Assembly: GCA_033725935.1 (NCBI GenBank)
Contig: MU867063.1
Location: 615,694 to 679,693, forward strand
Direction: 5' to 3'
Length of the DNA: 64,000 nucleotides
DNA from: Cladorrhinum sp. PSN259
Taxonomy: Eukaryota > Ascomycota > Sordariomycetes > Sordariales > Podosporaceae
Shown here: positions 32,791 to 42,324 of the stretch, piece after piece
Layout of the letters: each line of letters opens with the position of its first letter
Position numbering within the stretch: position 1 is the first letter of the stretch
Made by a program: the position numbers and the translations under genes
The notes under the pieces: model-generated
What the model was told of the DNA's origin: nothing
What the model saw: the letters and a program-made list of their open reading frames with translations, nothing else
Database searches by the model: none

Positions 32791-34106
32791 CATGTACTAA
32801 GTTCAAGTGACCCCCAGAAACATTCCTTGGAATGATTACATATGTACCAGAAGCAGTGTAAGGTAATACCTACCCTCGGCGGCCCGGCTGCGGCGAGCAC
32901 CTTCCAATCTCATCATCTTCTGTGCACCCCGCGGGATGTGTTTGTGTTTGAAGATTTTAATGATGGCCGGAATCCTCCGCTCTTCCCTATTTACCTAAAA
33001 ATTCCGACGATTACACAATCCCAAATCTGATAACCATTTCTGATAATTCTTGCACATTTTCTCTTGAAAAATTCATGTCCAAGCTGGGTGTCATCAAAAA
33101 GAATCTGATAAGGATGGACGGGAACCCCCCCCATGAATCTTGATAAACCACCCGCTCTCAGCGTAGTTGTATGCACACCCTTGTCCAAACCAGGAAGCTC
33201 CTTTTTCCAAGTGCGGTTTTGCCAGGGAGAGGGGTTGCGCAACGCCTTTTGAGAGAATGCGTGGTTTTCCTTTTGTTCTCCCTACCCCTGGAATGTTTCA
33301 ATAGAAATGCAGATCTGCCGGCGCTAAAGAAGGCGCCAACTTGGCACTTTGAACCAATAAGTTGGGACGAGTGCCACTCGTGCGGTGTGCTAATGTTACA
33401 CTAGGTGAGAAAGTGTGCTTACCCCACACGGGATGGGGACTTCGATTTCGAAAGATATCGGGGTTGTCACCACTCCTGGCTGGGATGGAGGGAACGTGGT
33501 GGCACCAGTAGTTCCATGTCTGTATCAAGTTGCCGATGTGATATGTACTAAACGTCTGTTAGAGGAGGACTTGCCGAAATCTGAAGTGAACTTTGCTGAT
33601 GATCTTCATGAAACCAGGCTTATTTTTGCTTAAAGAAGAAGGCATGCTTACCTACGTTCTTGACGATCTGCTTACCTATTGTCTGGAATGCCTACTTAGC
33701 AAAGAGTTCCGCACTAACAGATGTACCGAGGGTGTAATGTACATACCTTTGAACAAACTCGGGTCTTGTCTGCATTCATGGGATTGGAGTTTTGCATCCC
33801 AATGTTCTCGGTGATGAAAGTGGACATCCGCGGAGTTTTGCGGTTGATAAGAAACACAAGACAGCCGGAGGTGACCGAAAGACAAGGTTAGATTTGTACT
33901 CGTGTGAGGTGTAGAACCTTCCATTCGCGGACGATATCGACGTTGTGATCATCCGATGTTACTAGTTGTGTTGGGGTGGTTTCACCTTGGTGATTGCAGG
34001 CTATAAGTACGGGCTTGTTCCTCAGATGAGAACACACCAACACTCTCAGGTCGCCAGCAGCTCTCGCAGTTGACTCTAGTGTTCGGGATCGTCTCAGGTT
34101 GCAAAA
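32791..34106. other. Intergenic region and RNase gene promoter
   Basis: 1.3 kb without a supportable gene. Open frames are short and overlap in all phases. Confidence 0.5.
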
Positions 34107-34647
34107 ATGGTCAGAGTAAGGGAACACTCACTGCTCACGACCCGACTCCCTTCAAAAGCAGATCGCTGACTCTGACAGATCTTTTCCGCCCTCATCGCCG
34201 TCCTTGCGGCTGTTGCCGTGTCAGCAGCACCGGTTCAACCAGCCGAGAGCGACTCGCAACTGGAGGCGAGGGCCTGCGCCTACACTTGCGGAACTGTCTG
34301 CTACCAAACGACCCAAATCACTGCCGCTCTGAATAAGGGCTACACCTTGTACAAAGCTGGTTCAAACATCAGTAAGAATCCATTGTATTTTCCTCATGGT
34401 TTGGGATCAGTGTTGGCCTAACTATTTTTTAGACAGCTACCCCCATCAGTATAACAACTATGAGGGTTTCAATTTTCCCACGGCAAAGCCCTGGTATGAA
34501 TACCCCATCATGTCCAGCGGCAGCGTCTACACTGGCGGCTCCCCTGGACCCGATAGGGTCATCTTCGACTCAAAGGGAGCATTTGACCTTCTCATCACGC
34601 ATACCGGCGCTTCTGGAAATGCATTCAAGGCTTGCGTTCAGGGCTAG
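34107..34647 (+). CDS. Secreted guanyl-specific ribonuclease, RNase T1/F1 family
   Basis: Three exons, 34107-34115, 34179-34371 and 34433-34647, give 138 residues. The first exon is only three codons (Met-Val-Arg). The second supplies the signal peptide (FSALIAVLAAVAVSA) and a short propeptide ending LEAR. Mature residues 35-138 number 104, the length of classical RNase T1. They start ACAYTCG and include SYPHQYNNYEGF, KPWYEYPIMSSG, GPDRVIF and ITHTGASG. The catalytic set is complete: His38, Glu56, Arg75 and His90 in mature numbering, with the flanking Tyr36. The family cleaves single-stranded RNA after guanosine through a 2',3'-cyclic phosphate. It is the short nutritional RNase type, without the long loops of ribotoxins. 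Confidence 0.93.
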
Positions 34648-34770
34648 CGTCTGGGTGGACTGCCACTGGAAGCAAGGTGTGGAATGTGGAGAAAAGTCAG
34701 ATTTCAAGAGACTTGGGAAAATGAATTAATCCTCAAAATTGATTGTTCGATTGGTGTCCAGAAATGTGAA

Positions 34771-35621
34771 TCAGTCATCCGCCGTGACGCCATATTGTCC
34801 CTCCTCGTATAACCCTCCGATCGGAACCCCACGATTCTCAGCGATGAGGCCAATCAGCTGCTGTCCGATATCCTTGATGTCGTTGTAGTCCTTGAGGCGG
34901 CGAATATGAGTCTGGACTGTGTTCTCTGCGGGGTGGCTAAATTTATGTAAGATCAATACTCTTTGTAACCAGAAAGAGTGATCCGTACCTTAATTGAGCC
35001 CTCTCCGTCACCACATCATGCGCCATTTTCAACAATGACTGTAATGAATGCTGTGCATCAGAAAAAGCGGAACACTAGTGGACAGGATGTTAGTATACAT
35101 GATTATCAGACAACAGTTCACACTGAACACAGACCATCTTGGTCATGTACCCCAGGTATTTCTCCTGTCGTCAAATACAGAGTCAGCTGCTAGGCCAAAG
35201 AAGAGCAATGCGGAATAAAAAGAAAACTATTTAAACGTACGCCTAGGATATAGTTGGCCCTCTCATCATCTATTGCTTCGATCGCGATGGCCTTGCCGAC
35301 TCCTGGCCCGCTGACAATGATTTTCGAAACACCTCCTGGCGCGGCATCAATTGTGGTACTAATCCCACAGGATACAAGCGTATCGAAAATCTTCTTTGAG
35401 TCACTCTGAGTTGCGAGAAGCCATTCTTTATAGGAATCGATGTGACCTTTCACCGCGGAAACGATTCCCTGGTAATCTCTGTCGCCATCTATATGCTGTT
35501 GTAACCACTGGTGGAATTTGGATACTAGTGAAAGCTGTGTTTGCAGTGTTTCCGATATTAACTCGTCCTGGAAAACAGCGTGTTGGGTGGCATCTGATGC
35601 GTTTTTGGATCGCTTTGCCAT
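34771..35621 (-). CDS. Swi5/Sae3-like DNA recombination-repair protein
   Basis: Four exons: complement 35241-35621, 35135-35164, 34989-35074 and 34771-34936. The third intron end was chosen at CACTAG because a TACTAAC branch site lies 17 bases before it. The product has 220 residues. The C-terminal 55, HIRRLKDYNDIKDIGQQLIG followed by LIAENRGVPI and an acidic end, match the Swi5 domain. Swi5 pairs with Sfr1 and stabilises Rad51 or Dmc1 filaments. The preceding helical segment (SLLKMAHDVVTERAQL) fits its coiled coil. The first 127 residues, including FHQWLQQHIDGDRD and a Gly/Val-rich stretch, do not match any domain I know and are longer than in small Swi5 proteins. The GTCTGT donor of intron 2 is unusual. 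Confidence 0.65.
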
Positions 35622-35852
35622 TTCTGCGATTCCGAGGCGTTGGTGTTTTGACTTGTGAGTTTAAAGTAGGTACTGTGCCATGGGGCGGAAATGTCAGGTA
35701 GTGATACAGTGCAAACTCAACCCTAAACTGCACAGTGCTTCAAAAGACAAAGGCCACTTGGGGAGGACAAAAAATAAGTTGAGTTGCCATTGACTCATGT
35801 GAATATCATTCCATCGTAAGAACTCCTGGGTATCATTGCCCCTTCATTACTC

Positions 35853-36578
35853 CTATTGCTGCCCAAACAGATCCTGTATGTTCAACTGTCTCCCTGCAAC
35901 GGGACCAGTCAGGGCCACGCCTCCAACCTGGGATTCCACCACGGAAGCGTTCTCATCTATGGGAGCTGCCATCGGTGCTTTCCGCACCTCCAGCCAGGCT
36001 GTCTGGATCATCTCCATGTTTGTCTCCCGCGGTCGAGTATCGTCAGAGTGCATCCAGATACCGAGAACCTTCATTCCGCTCGTGTTACCATCATCAACCC
36101 CACTGCCGTCTGGCGAGTACCCCTCTTCAAGGCGAAGCACAAGGAGCTCCTCGGCGACCTCGCAATTGATCACCCTGGACAAGTCGAGCACAAGGTTGTT
36201 CATCCCCCGTCGGTTTAAAATAAATACACATGCCTGAGGTCTTGGCTGCCTGAGGGGTCCCACCAAAGGTTGTTGCTCGCAGACAAACATTGTTCCCTCG
36301 ACACCATGCTTGTCCCAGCCGCCTGTTGTCTCGAGAAACGTGTAGATGACAGCGTTGGCGGCGATGGCTAGGATTGAGACTATCGTGGGGTCGTGGCGTC
36401 GCAGAACACTGAGGTTGATCTCCATGTCGGACCGTGTTTGCGAAGGTGGTTGCGGTGCCATGTCGCGAGTTTCCATGTAGTATGCCGTGTCGGATTCGTA
36501 GTCTGAGGCTTGGATCTGTTGGCGGCCCGAACTTGGCTGGGGGCGGTGCCGTGACTTTCGGGGAGTTGGTCGACTCAT
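35853..36578 (-). CDS. dcp1: mRNA-decapping enzyme subunit Dcp1
   Basis: A single exon of 241 residues. A basic N-terminal tail (MSRPTPRKSRHRPQP) leads to the conserved opening MEINLSVLRRHDPTIVSILA. Next come AVIYTFLETTGGW and GTMFVC, then a variable insert, then FILNRRGMNNLVLDL, the EVH1/PH-like core of Dcp1. A further insert in the last strand region is Gly/Ser/Asp-rich, before MKVLGIWMHSDDTRPR. Dcp1 binds and activates the Dcp2 pyrophosphatase that removes the 5' cap in cytoplasmic P bodies. The start at 36578 fits the family; the frame also runs to an ATG at 36677. It is divergent from the 5-phosphatase gene. Confidence 0.85.
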   Translation of the reverse strand: MSRPTPRKSRHRPQPSSGRQQIQASDYESDTAYYMETRDMAPQPPSQTRSDMEINLSVLRRHDPTIVSILAIAANAVIYTFLETTGGWDKHGVEGTMFVCEQQPLVGPLRQPRPQACVFILNRRGMNNLVLDLSRVINCEVAEELLVLRLEEGYSPDGSGVDDGNTSGMKVLGIWMHSDDTRPRETNMEMIQTAWLEVRKAPMAAPIDENASVVESQVGGVALTGPVAGRQLNIQDLFGQQ

Positions 36579-37466
36579 CGTGTTTCGAGTCAGGAGCAAA
36601 CAATTAAAGATTCCAGAGAATTCAACTTGTGGGCGTTGCGCAGTGACTGCCAGTGCCACCTGCTGCCGAGTCTCCAAATGTCGGAAAGTTGCAGGTCGGA
36701 CGACAGAAACAAGAAGTCACTGTGAACTGCGGGGATTTATTTGTACTCGGGATAACCGGTGTACGAGATAATTTATTGAAGCCGTATATCGGTACCACAC
36801 GCTCTATCGCTCGGGCTATTGAAGGGGAGATCAGGGAGAACTGAAGGTGAAAGAGTTGACGATGCAGACAGACTTGTGCAAATTCAGGTTCGCACGAGCT
36901 CTCTCGCGACGAAGCTAAGGTAAGGTAGCTCTGGCTGGCAACCCAGCCCCGCAAAGGTGGGTTGGACCCTTGTTAGTTGTCTCCAGGGGTTAGGGTATAA
37001 GCGTGGAAAGTGGCCCATGTCCAGTGCTGAATTTCCCTGCGTCATATCTCCCCCACCTAATTATTGGGCTGCTCGGCGTTCGTTGATGCACTCGGCAGTC
37101 CAGACAAGTCAGTCCGGCCGGAGCTCGACCTCTGAACCTTCATCCATCCAACTTCTCGGGCTGACCTAAAATCCCAAACAACTTCCAATATGCGGCACCT
37201 TTGACAGACACCGTCCTTCCACGGCAGACTCATTTTCCCTTTTTCTTTGCCACTCCGTGTATATACTTGACTCTTGTCTTCTCTGTGCATACTGCGGTTC
37301 ATTTCATAAATAGAGCCGTGGCCGGATATTGCTTCTCAAGTTGGCCAAATTGCGAATTACATCCTCCATGTCGAAACCTCGCACACTATTCACCACATAC
37401 CCACCGACGCGAGATATTCTAAAAGTTCGAAAACCATTTCCCTAAGACATCTCCTCTCGAATAACG
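36579..37466. promoter_or_regulatory. Divergent dcp1 / 5-phosphatase promoter with a telobox-like motif
   Basis: An 890-bp divergent spacer. GGGGTTAGGG at 36986-36995 resembles the telomere-repeat (telobox) element found in promoters of some fungal housekeeping genes. No other motif is claimed. Confidence 0.4.
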
Positions 37467-40400
37467 ATGGACACCTCGGAACCCCCTCCTCTGGCCAATT
37501 CGGCGTCGTCGGAACCCGTCGACCTTGCCTCCGCAAATCCGCACTCGCTACACAGGGCTATGCGCGCACGCCGTTCCGAATACATTCGCCGACGTCGAAT
37601 ACGGGTAAAAATTGGAACTTGGAACGTCGCGGCCTGTCCTGGCACGGATAAAGACCTGGCCAGGTGGTTCGTGGATGGTCAAGGTCTCGATAGTACCAAT
37701 AAGTCTGCTTCAGCAAGTGCCGACCATGATGGTATCGGTCTCTACGTTCTCGGTCTTCAAGAGGTCAACCAACTCACAGCCCCGTCACAATATTTACCAA
37801 ATTTACCGTGGGGATACTCGTTCAAGGACACACTGGTTGAAGAAAAGTGGAAAGCAGCGCTGGAGGCAGGCTTACCGGAAGGGTACAAGTTCGTTGCTGA
37901 GGAGCGTCTTGCAGGACTACTACTGTTGGTTTACGCCTCACCCGAGGTATTTCCTCTTGTTGGCAATGTCAGTACGACCACCGTTTCGGCAGGCGCTGTT
38001 GGTGGGTATATAGGCAATAAGGGAGCAGTGTGCTGTCGGATTCTTTTGGGCGATGCGACAAACCTCTTGTTTGTCAATTGTCATTTGGCCAGCGGTGTTG
38101 ATAAGTCCTATATTGCACACCGTATTTGGCAGGTTCAGCAGATCCAGACATATGCTCGCTTTGAGCCCATCAAGATTGGGGGCGTGGAGGAAGACGACAA
38201 GGGCAAGATTGGTGACGAAGACGTTGCGTTTTGGTTCGGTGACCTGAACTCCCGTCTCGACCATCTTCCCGGTGACGAGATCCGACGGCTTCTTACGCTT
38301 CATGTACGAGGAGAGTATGACCCGTCCAAGAAGGACCTCCGCCAGCAAGACTCGCTGGAAGGTTCAGGGGTTGTTGTTCAAGAGTCCTCGGGCACCGTTG
38401 ATGACAAGACGGCGGATAGGCCTGTTGATTGCAAGGGAAGTGAAGCTGCGGAGGAGGTGGCCGACGATGATTCAATAAACCATCTCCCGGACCCGGACGA
38501 GTTTCCACTTGATCCGAGTGAGGACCCTACTTCGCTGCAAACCACTCTCGATTCACTGCTCCCACATGATCAACTAAGGCGGCTAATGAAGAGCGAATTC
38601 TTCCAAGACGGCTGGCGGGAGGGCCCGATAACCTTCCTACCATCCTATAAGTATGACGTAGGTTCGGTGTACCTGTTCGACTCGAGTGAGAAACGTCGAC
38701 CTCCCAGCTGGTGCGATCGGATTCTCTATCGTACCCGCAAGCACAAGGAGGATTTTGAGAAGAAGGTCAAGGAGGAAGAGGAGCTCCGGAAGAGAGACGA
38801 GGAGATGAAGGCTCAAGGCATGGAGCAGGCCGGGGAAGATGAAGATGTCCTCTTTTCCTATGATCCCGATAATGACGGCGACGAACAGCCTGGCTCTACA
38901 GGCAATGCCTACGACGATTATGACGAGGGAGATGATGGTGACGAACAGGAGACCTGTGTGGAGTCTGCCGATGGCCTACATCTTGATCTCTACACCTCCC
39001 ATCAGCGGATAACATCGTCGGATCACAAGCCTCTTACCTCCATCTTTACCATCGACTACGATGCTGTGGACTCGGAACTCAAAGCCATGGTGCACGCCGA
39101 AGTCGTTCGTGAGCTCGATCGAGTTGAGAACGAAGGCCGACCAGTCATTACCATTGTTGTTGAACACCAAACCTCCCAGTCACAAAGCAAATCCGGCCCT
39201 GACCAAGTGGAGATTGACTTTGGTGATCTTAAATTCCGGAAAAGAGAGATGTACACCATGACCTTAGCCAACACTGGCGGAGCCCCAGCGACTTTCTCCT
39301 TTGTGGAGAAGCCCGCACCGGACAGTCCTAGTCATTCCAAATCAGTAGAATGGTTGACAACGACATTCGTCCGTCCTGAGGTGGCTGGCGGCGCTGAATC
39401 CTCGACTCTTGAGAAGGAGGTCACCCTTGAACCAGGCGAAACGGTCATCGCAGTGGTAGAGGCATTTGTTAGTGATATTGGTCACGCTAGGAGACTGAAC
39501 GAAGGAAAAGCCTGTCTCGATGAGGTTTTAGTTCTCCGTGTTGAAGAGGGCCGAGACCACTTCATACCAGTACGCGCAACTTGGAGTCCGACGTGCATCG
39601 GGCGTTCTGTTGAAGACCTTGTTCGGGTTCCTGAATGTGGGATTAGAGCTTTTGCAAAATCTATGGCTGAGAAGAACGGGACACTTTCTGCCATTCCTCG
39701 TGATACGAGTCCTTGCGTTACCGCTCCCCGGGAGCTCTTGGCTCTCGCACAGGCCATTGACAAACTCACGGATCGGGTTTTGGCTGACGAGCACATGCTT
39801 GAGGAGTGCGAGGTTCCAACTGCGCCGGGGTGGCCCTTTGATGAGGCCGCGTGGCAAGTAACAGACGAGGAAACTCGTAATTCTCGGGTGACGAGTCTCA
39901 TCGACGCTTTAGACCAAGGTCAAGAGATCTTGGAATCTTTCTCCCCGGAAACACCGTCAGCCGAACGGTTCGAAACAGTAGCAGAAGTCTTGGTGCTCTT
40001 TCTGCGCAGCCTGGCCGATGGGGTTGTTACCACAGCATCCTGGAAGACGATTGAGGGAATGGGCATACCTGCACTTGTTCAAGGTGTGACGGCCTCGGAA
40101 TCGACAAATGAAGCGGACAAGGGTACCATTCTCGACGTGCTACAAGAATCCCCGTACCATCAACTTTCCTTTTTGTTTATCACGACCAGCTTGGGGCGGA
40201 CGGTCTCTGAATTGGCTCCTGTGACTAAGAAGGATTTGGAAGCCATCAAAAACGAACAAAGTGCCAACGCTGGCAGTGGTGGTGGATTTGGGGCTTTCCG
40301 CAAGTCGATAGGTTTTCGGCGGGGGACGGCAGATGCCGCAGCGGCCAAGGCTGTTATTGCTTTGAACAAACGGAGGGCGAAGGAGAGAAAGTATGCAGAG

Positions 40401-40517
40401 GTTTTTGGCACGGTGATTTGTCGAGGACCAAATGTTGAGAAAGAGAAGGACAGAAAGGTGATGGAGGAGAGGCAGAGGACGCTGGTGGAGTTGTTTATAA
40501 GGAAAAAGGGGGACTGA
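37467..40517 (+). CDS. Inositol polyphosphate 5-phosphatase, OCRL/INPP5B-like
   Basis: A single exon of 1016 residues. The 5-phosphatase domain spans about 47-525 with the signature motifs in order: IGTWNVAAC, GLQEVNQ, GGYIGNKGAV, NCHLASG, FGDLNSRLDHLP (about 255), FLPSYKYD, PPSWCDRILYR (about 412) and SSDHKPL (about 516). These supply the Mg2+ ligands and the catalytic histidine and aspartates. Two acidic inserts interrupt it. One lies between the FGDLNSR and SYKYD motifs; the other, about 430-505, sits before SSDHKP and is Asp/Glu/Gly-rich. An ASH-like beta-sandwich (about 545-700) follows, then a helical region where OCRL has its RhoGAP-like domain. These enzymes remove the 5-phosphate from PI(4,5)P2 and related lipids in membrane traffic. 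Regulatory partners cannot be read from sequence. Confidence 0.92.
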   Translation: MDTSEPPPLANSASSEPVDLASANPHSLHRAMRARRSEYIRRRRIRVKIGTWNVAACPGTDKDLARWFVDGQGLDSTNKSASASADHDGIGLYVLGLQEVNQLTAPSQYLPNLPWGYSFKDTLVEEKWKAALEAGLPEGYKFVAEERLAGLLLLVYASPEVFPLVGNVSTTTVSAGAVGGYIGNKGAVCCRILLGDATNLLFVNCHLASGVDKSYIAHRIWQVQQIQTYARFEPIKIGGVEEDDKGKIGDEDVAFWFGDLNSRLDHLPGDEIRRLLTLHVRGEYDPSKKDLRQQDSLEGSGVVVQESSGTVDDKTADRPVDCKGSEAAEEVADDDSINHLPDPDEFPLDPSEDPTSLQTTLDSLLPHDQLRRLMKSEFFQDGWREGPITFLPSYKYDVGSVYLFDSSEKRRPPSWCDRILYRTRKHKEDFEKKVKEEEELRKRDEEMKAQGMEQAGEDEDVLFSYDPDNDGDEQPGSTGNAYDDYDEGDDGDEQETCVESADGLHLDLYTSHQRITSSDHKPLTSIFTIDYDAVDSELKAMVHAEVVRELDRVENEGRPVITIVVEHQTSQSQSKSGPDQVEIDFGDLKFRKREMYTMTLANTGGAPATFSFVEKPAPDSPSHSKSVEWLTTTFVRPEVAGGAESSTLEKEVTLEPGETVIAVVEAFVSDIGHARRLNEGKACLDEVLVLRVEEGRDHFIPVRATWSPTCIGRSVEDLVRVPECGIRAFAKSMAEKNGTLSAIPRDTSPCVTAPRELLALAQAIDKLTDRVLADEHMLEECEVPTAPGWPFDEAAWQVTDEETRNSRVTSLIDALDQGQEILESFSPETPSAERFETVAEVLVLFLRSLADGVVTTASWKTIEGMGIPALVQGVTASESTNEADKGTILDVLQESPYHQLSFLFITTSLGRTVSELAPVTKKDLEAIKNEQSANAGSGGGFGAFRKSIGFRRGTADAAAAKAVIALNKRRAKERKYAEVFGTVICRGPNVEKEKDRKVMEERQRTLVELFIRKKGD

Positions 40518-42324
40518 ATGTTTTTTTTCTTCTTGTGAGCATGTAACTGGCGTTTGGTTGCACGAACATTCACAGTGGTTCGTTTACGTGGCCGCCGTGG
40601 CGTGGCACTCGTTGGCTTTTTTTCTTCCTTTTTTGTGTTTTTCATTCGGTAAATACCCCACGTGGCATTGGATACACACCCGTTGGATTCTGTCTGGTAT
40701 CTTGCTGTTTGTTGAATGGTATTGGTCTAGGGTGGTGGCTGAATTGTCATTTCACATTTCTTTTGTTGCCTTTTGTTGGGGCTAGGCTAGCACTTATGAC
40801 GGGTGTATGTAGATAGACAGAATTGCACTTCTTGTTTTGGTGTCATTTTTATTTTTACTTTTCAACATTGTGTTTATCGCTCTCATGGGTATCATGACAT
40901 TTTTTTTTCAAAATCGTCCCTTGATTTCAATTGCAATATCATGCCAATACATCCGGCCACTACTATCATTGGGGTAACACGGGTTTCGTTTATCAGCTGG
41001 CTGTGGGGATAATAAGAGCCATATGAAGCCATTTCGGTTCAAAATCATCAACGATATCGACAGATGCTTGTTCCAAGTCTTTTTCTTTCTTTTTTTTTTT
41101 TGGCATATTTTATTGTATGATATTGGCGGTAAGTCCGGACGAGGCTTTTAGGCTCCCGAGATTAACGATTCGAGTCCTTATTTATTTTCTCTTTTTTTCT
41201 TATCCGAAATAGTATACTCAAGTCTTGCGCTCTCAAGGAAAAGAAGGGGCCTTTTATGCATATTACCTATCATCCTCGTACTTGACACCGTGACCCGTTC
41301 TTTGACATTGTGAACTATGAACAGATGTCCGTGGGTATGTACTGGTGATGAATTCAGTGAGGGAAGGGATGGATGGATGTCAAACGTTCATGGACTTGAG
41401 GGTATATCGTATATAATAATTCTTTTTGGGAGGGGGGGATACGATACGAGATTTTATAGTTCAAAGACGATGAATTCGCGATTCATGTTCTAGGTTTACG
41501 TTTTAGTCTTACATTTTAGTTTTCGGTATTCTTGAGGTTTGCTTTGTAAGAGTGAAGTACACAGACAGCCTGGAGAGAGAAAAGAAAGAGAGAGGTTTTA
41601 TTAGACGAGATGATTTCATCTCTGTTAGAAGCTCGACGTAGTTTTGAAAGTCTTTTTTTCTGAAGCACAGCGGAGTCTACTTGCTTCTCTTATAAACTGT
41701 TGCCGGTGTCTGTGGCTTGTGTACTGGATTTGAATATTCTTCAAATTCTTTTTTATATATATAGTTTTCTCAGGATTACCTATATATTCTTCTTCCGTAG
41801 CAGCAAGTCCGTCCTCGAATTCAAACTAAAGTACCGGTTTGAATATCATATTTCCGAGTCAGTCTTGTGTATTTTTGCACTGGTACGTGCAGCAGCAACG
41901 CTTGAAGACTTCCTGACAGAGCATTATTACCACCCTTCAGATTTTCTTCTTTTAGTGGTAAGTAAGCCTTCTTGCCTTCCTTTATTTACTTTCGAGAATT
42001 TCTTTGTATAACAGGACAACAGTATTGTAACCTTCTTTGTTCCGTTTATAAATCCATAAAACAATGCAATTATCTGGACAACAGGCTTTGTAGAAAGCAA
42101 CAACCAGGCCTGACATATCTAATTGACCTCATTATTGACATGAACAGACTGCACGGTTGGCTCATTGTCGAAGACTATATATAACAGCCTCACCTTAGTC
42201 TTGCAGGTGCAATCATCATCAAAAATAATATCAACTTCAACTTCAACACACAAAATATCACATTCTCATCCAACTGTTTATACTAACCAACCAAGGTAAG
42301 GTGAGCCGCCGACAATCAACCAAG
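40518..42324. other. Intergenic AT-rich region
   Basis: 1.8 kb, T- and A-rich, especially 41660-42180, with no coherent coding segment on either strand. Composition and scattered stops could mark an old mutated repeat, but no ends or repeat structure can be defined. The last 100 bases are A/C-rich and look like the leader of the next gene. Confidence 0.45.

Noticed and set aside
34107..34647. Ribotoxin (alpha-sarcin-type) identity for the secreted RNase
   Set aside because: The mature protein is 104 residues with the short T1/F1 layout. The long loops that mark ribotoxins are absent.
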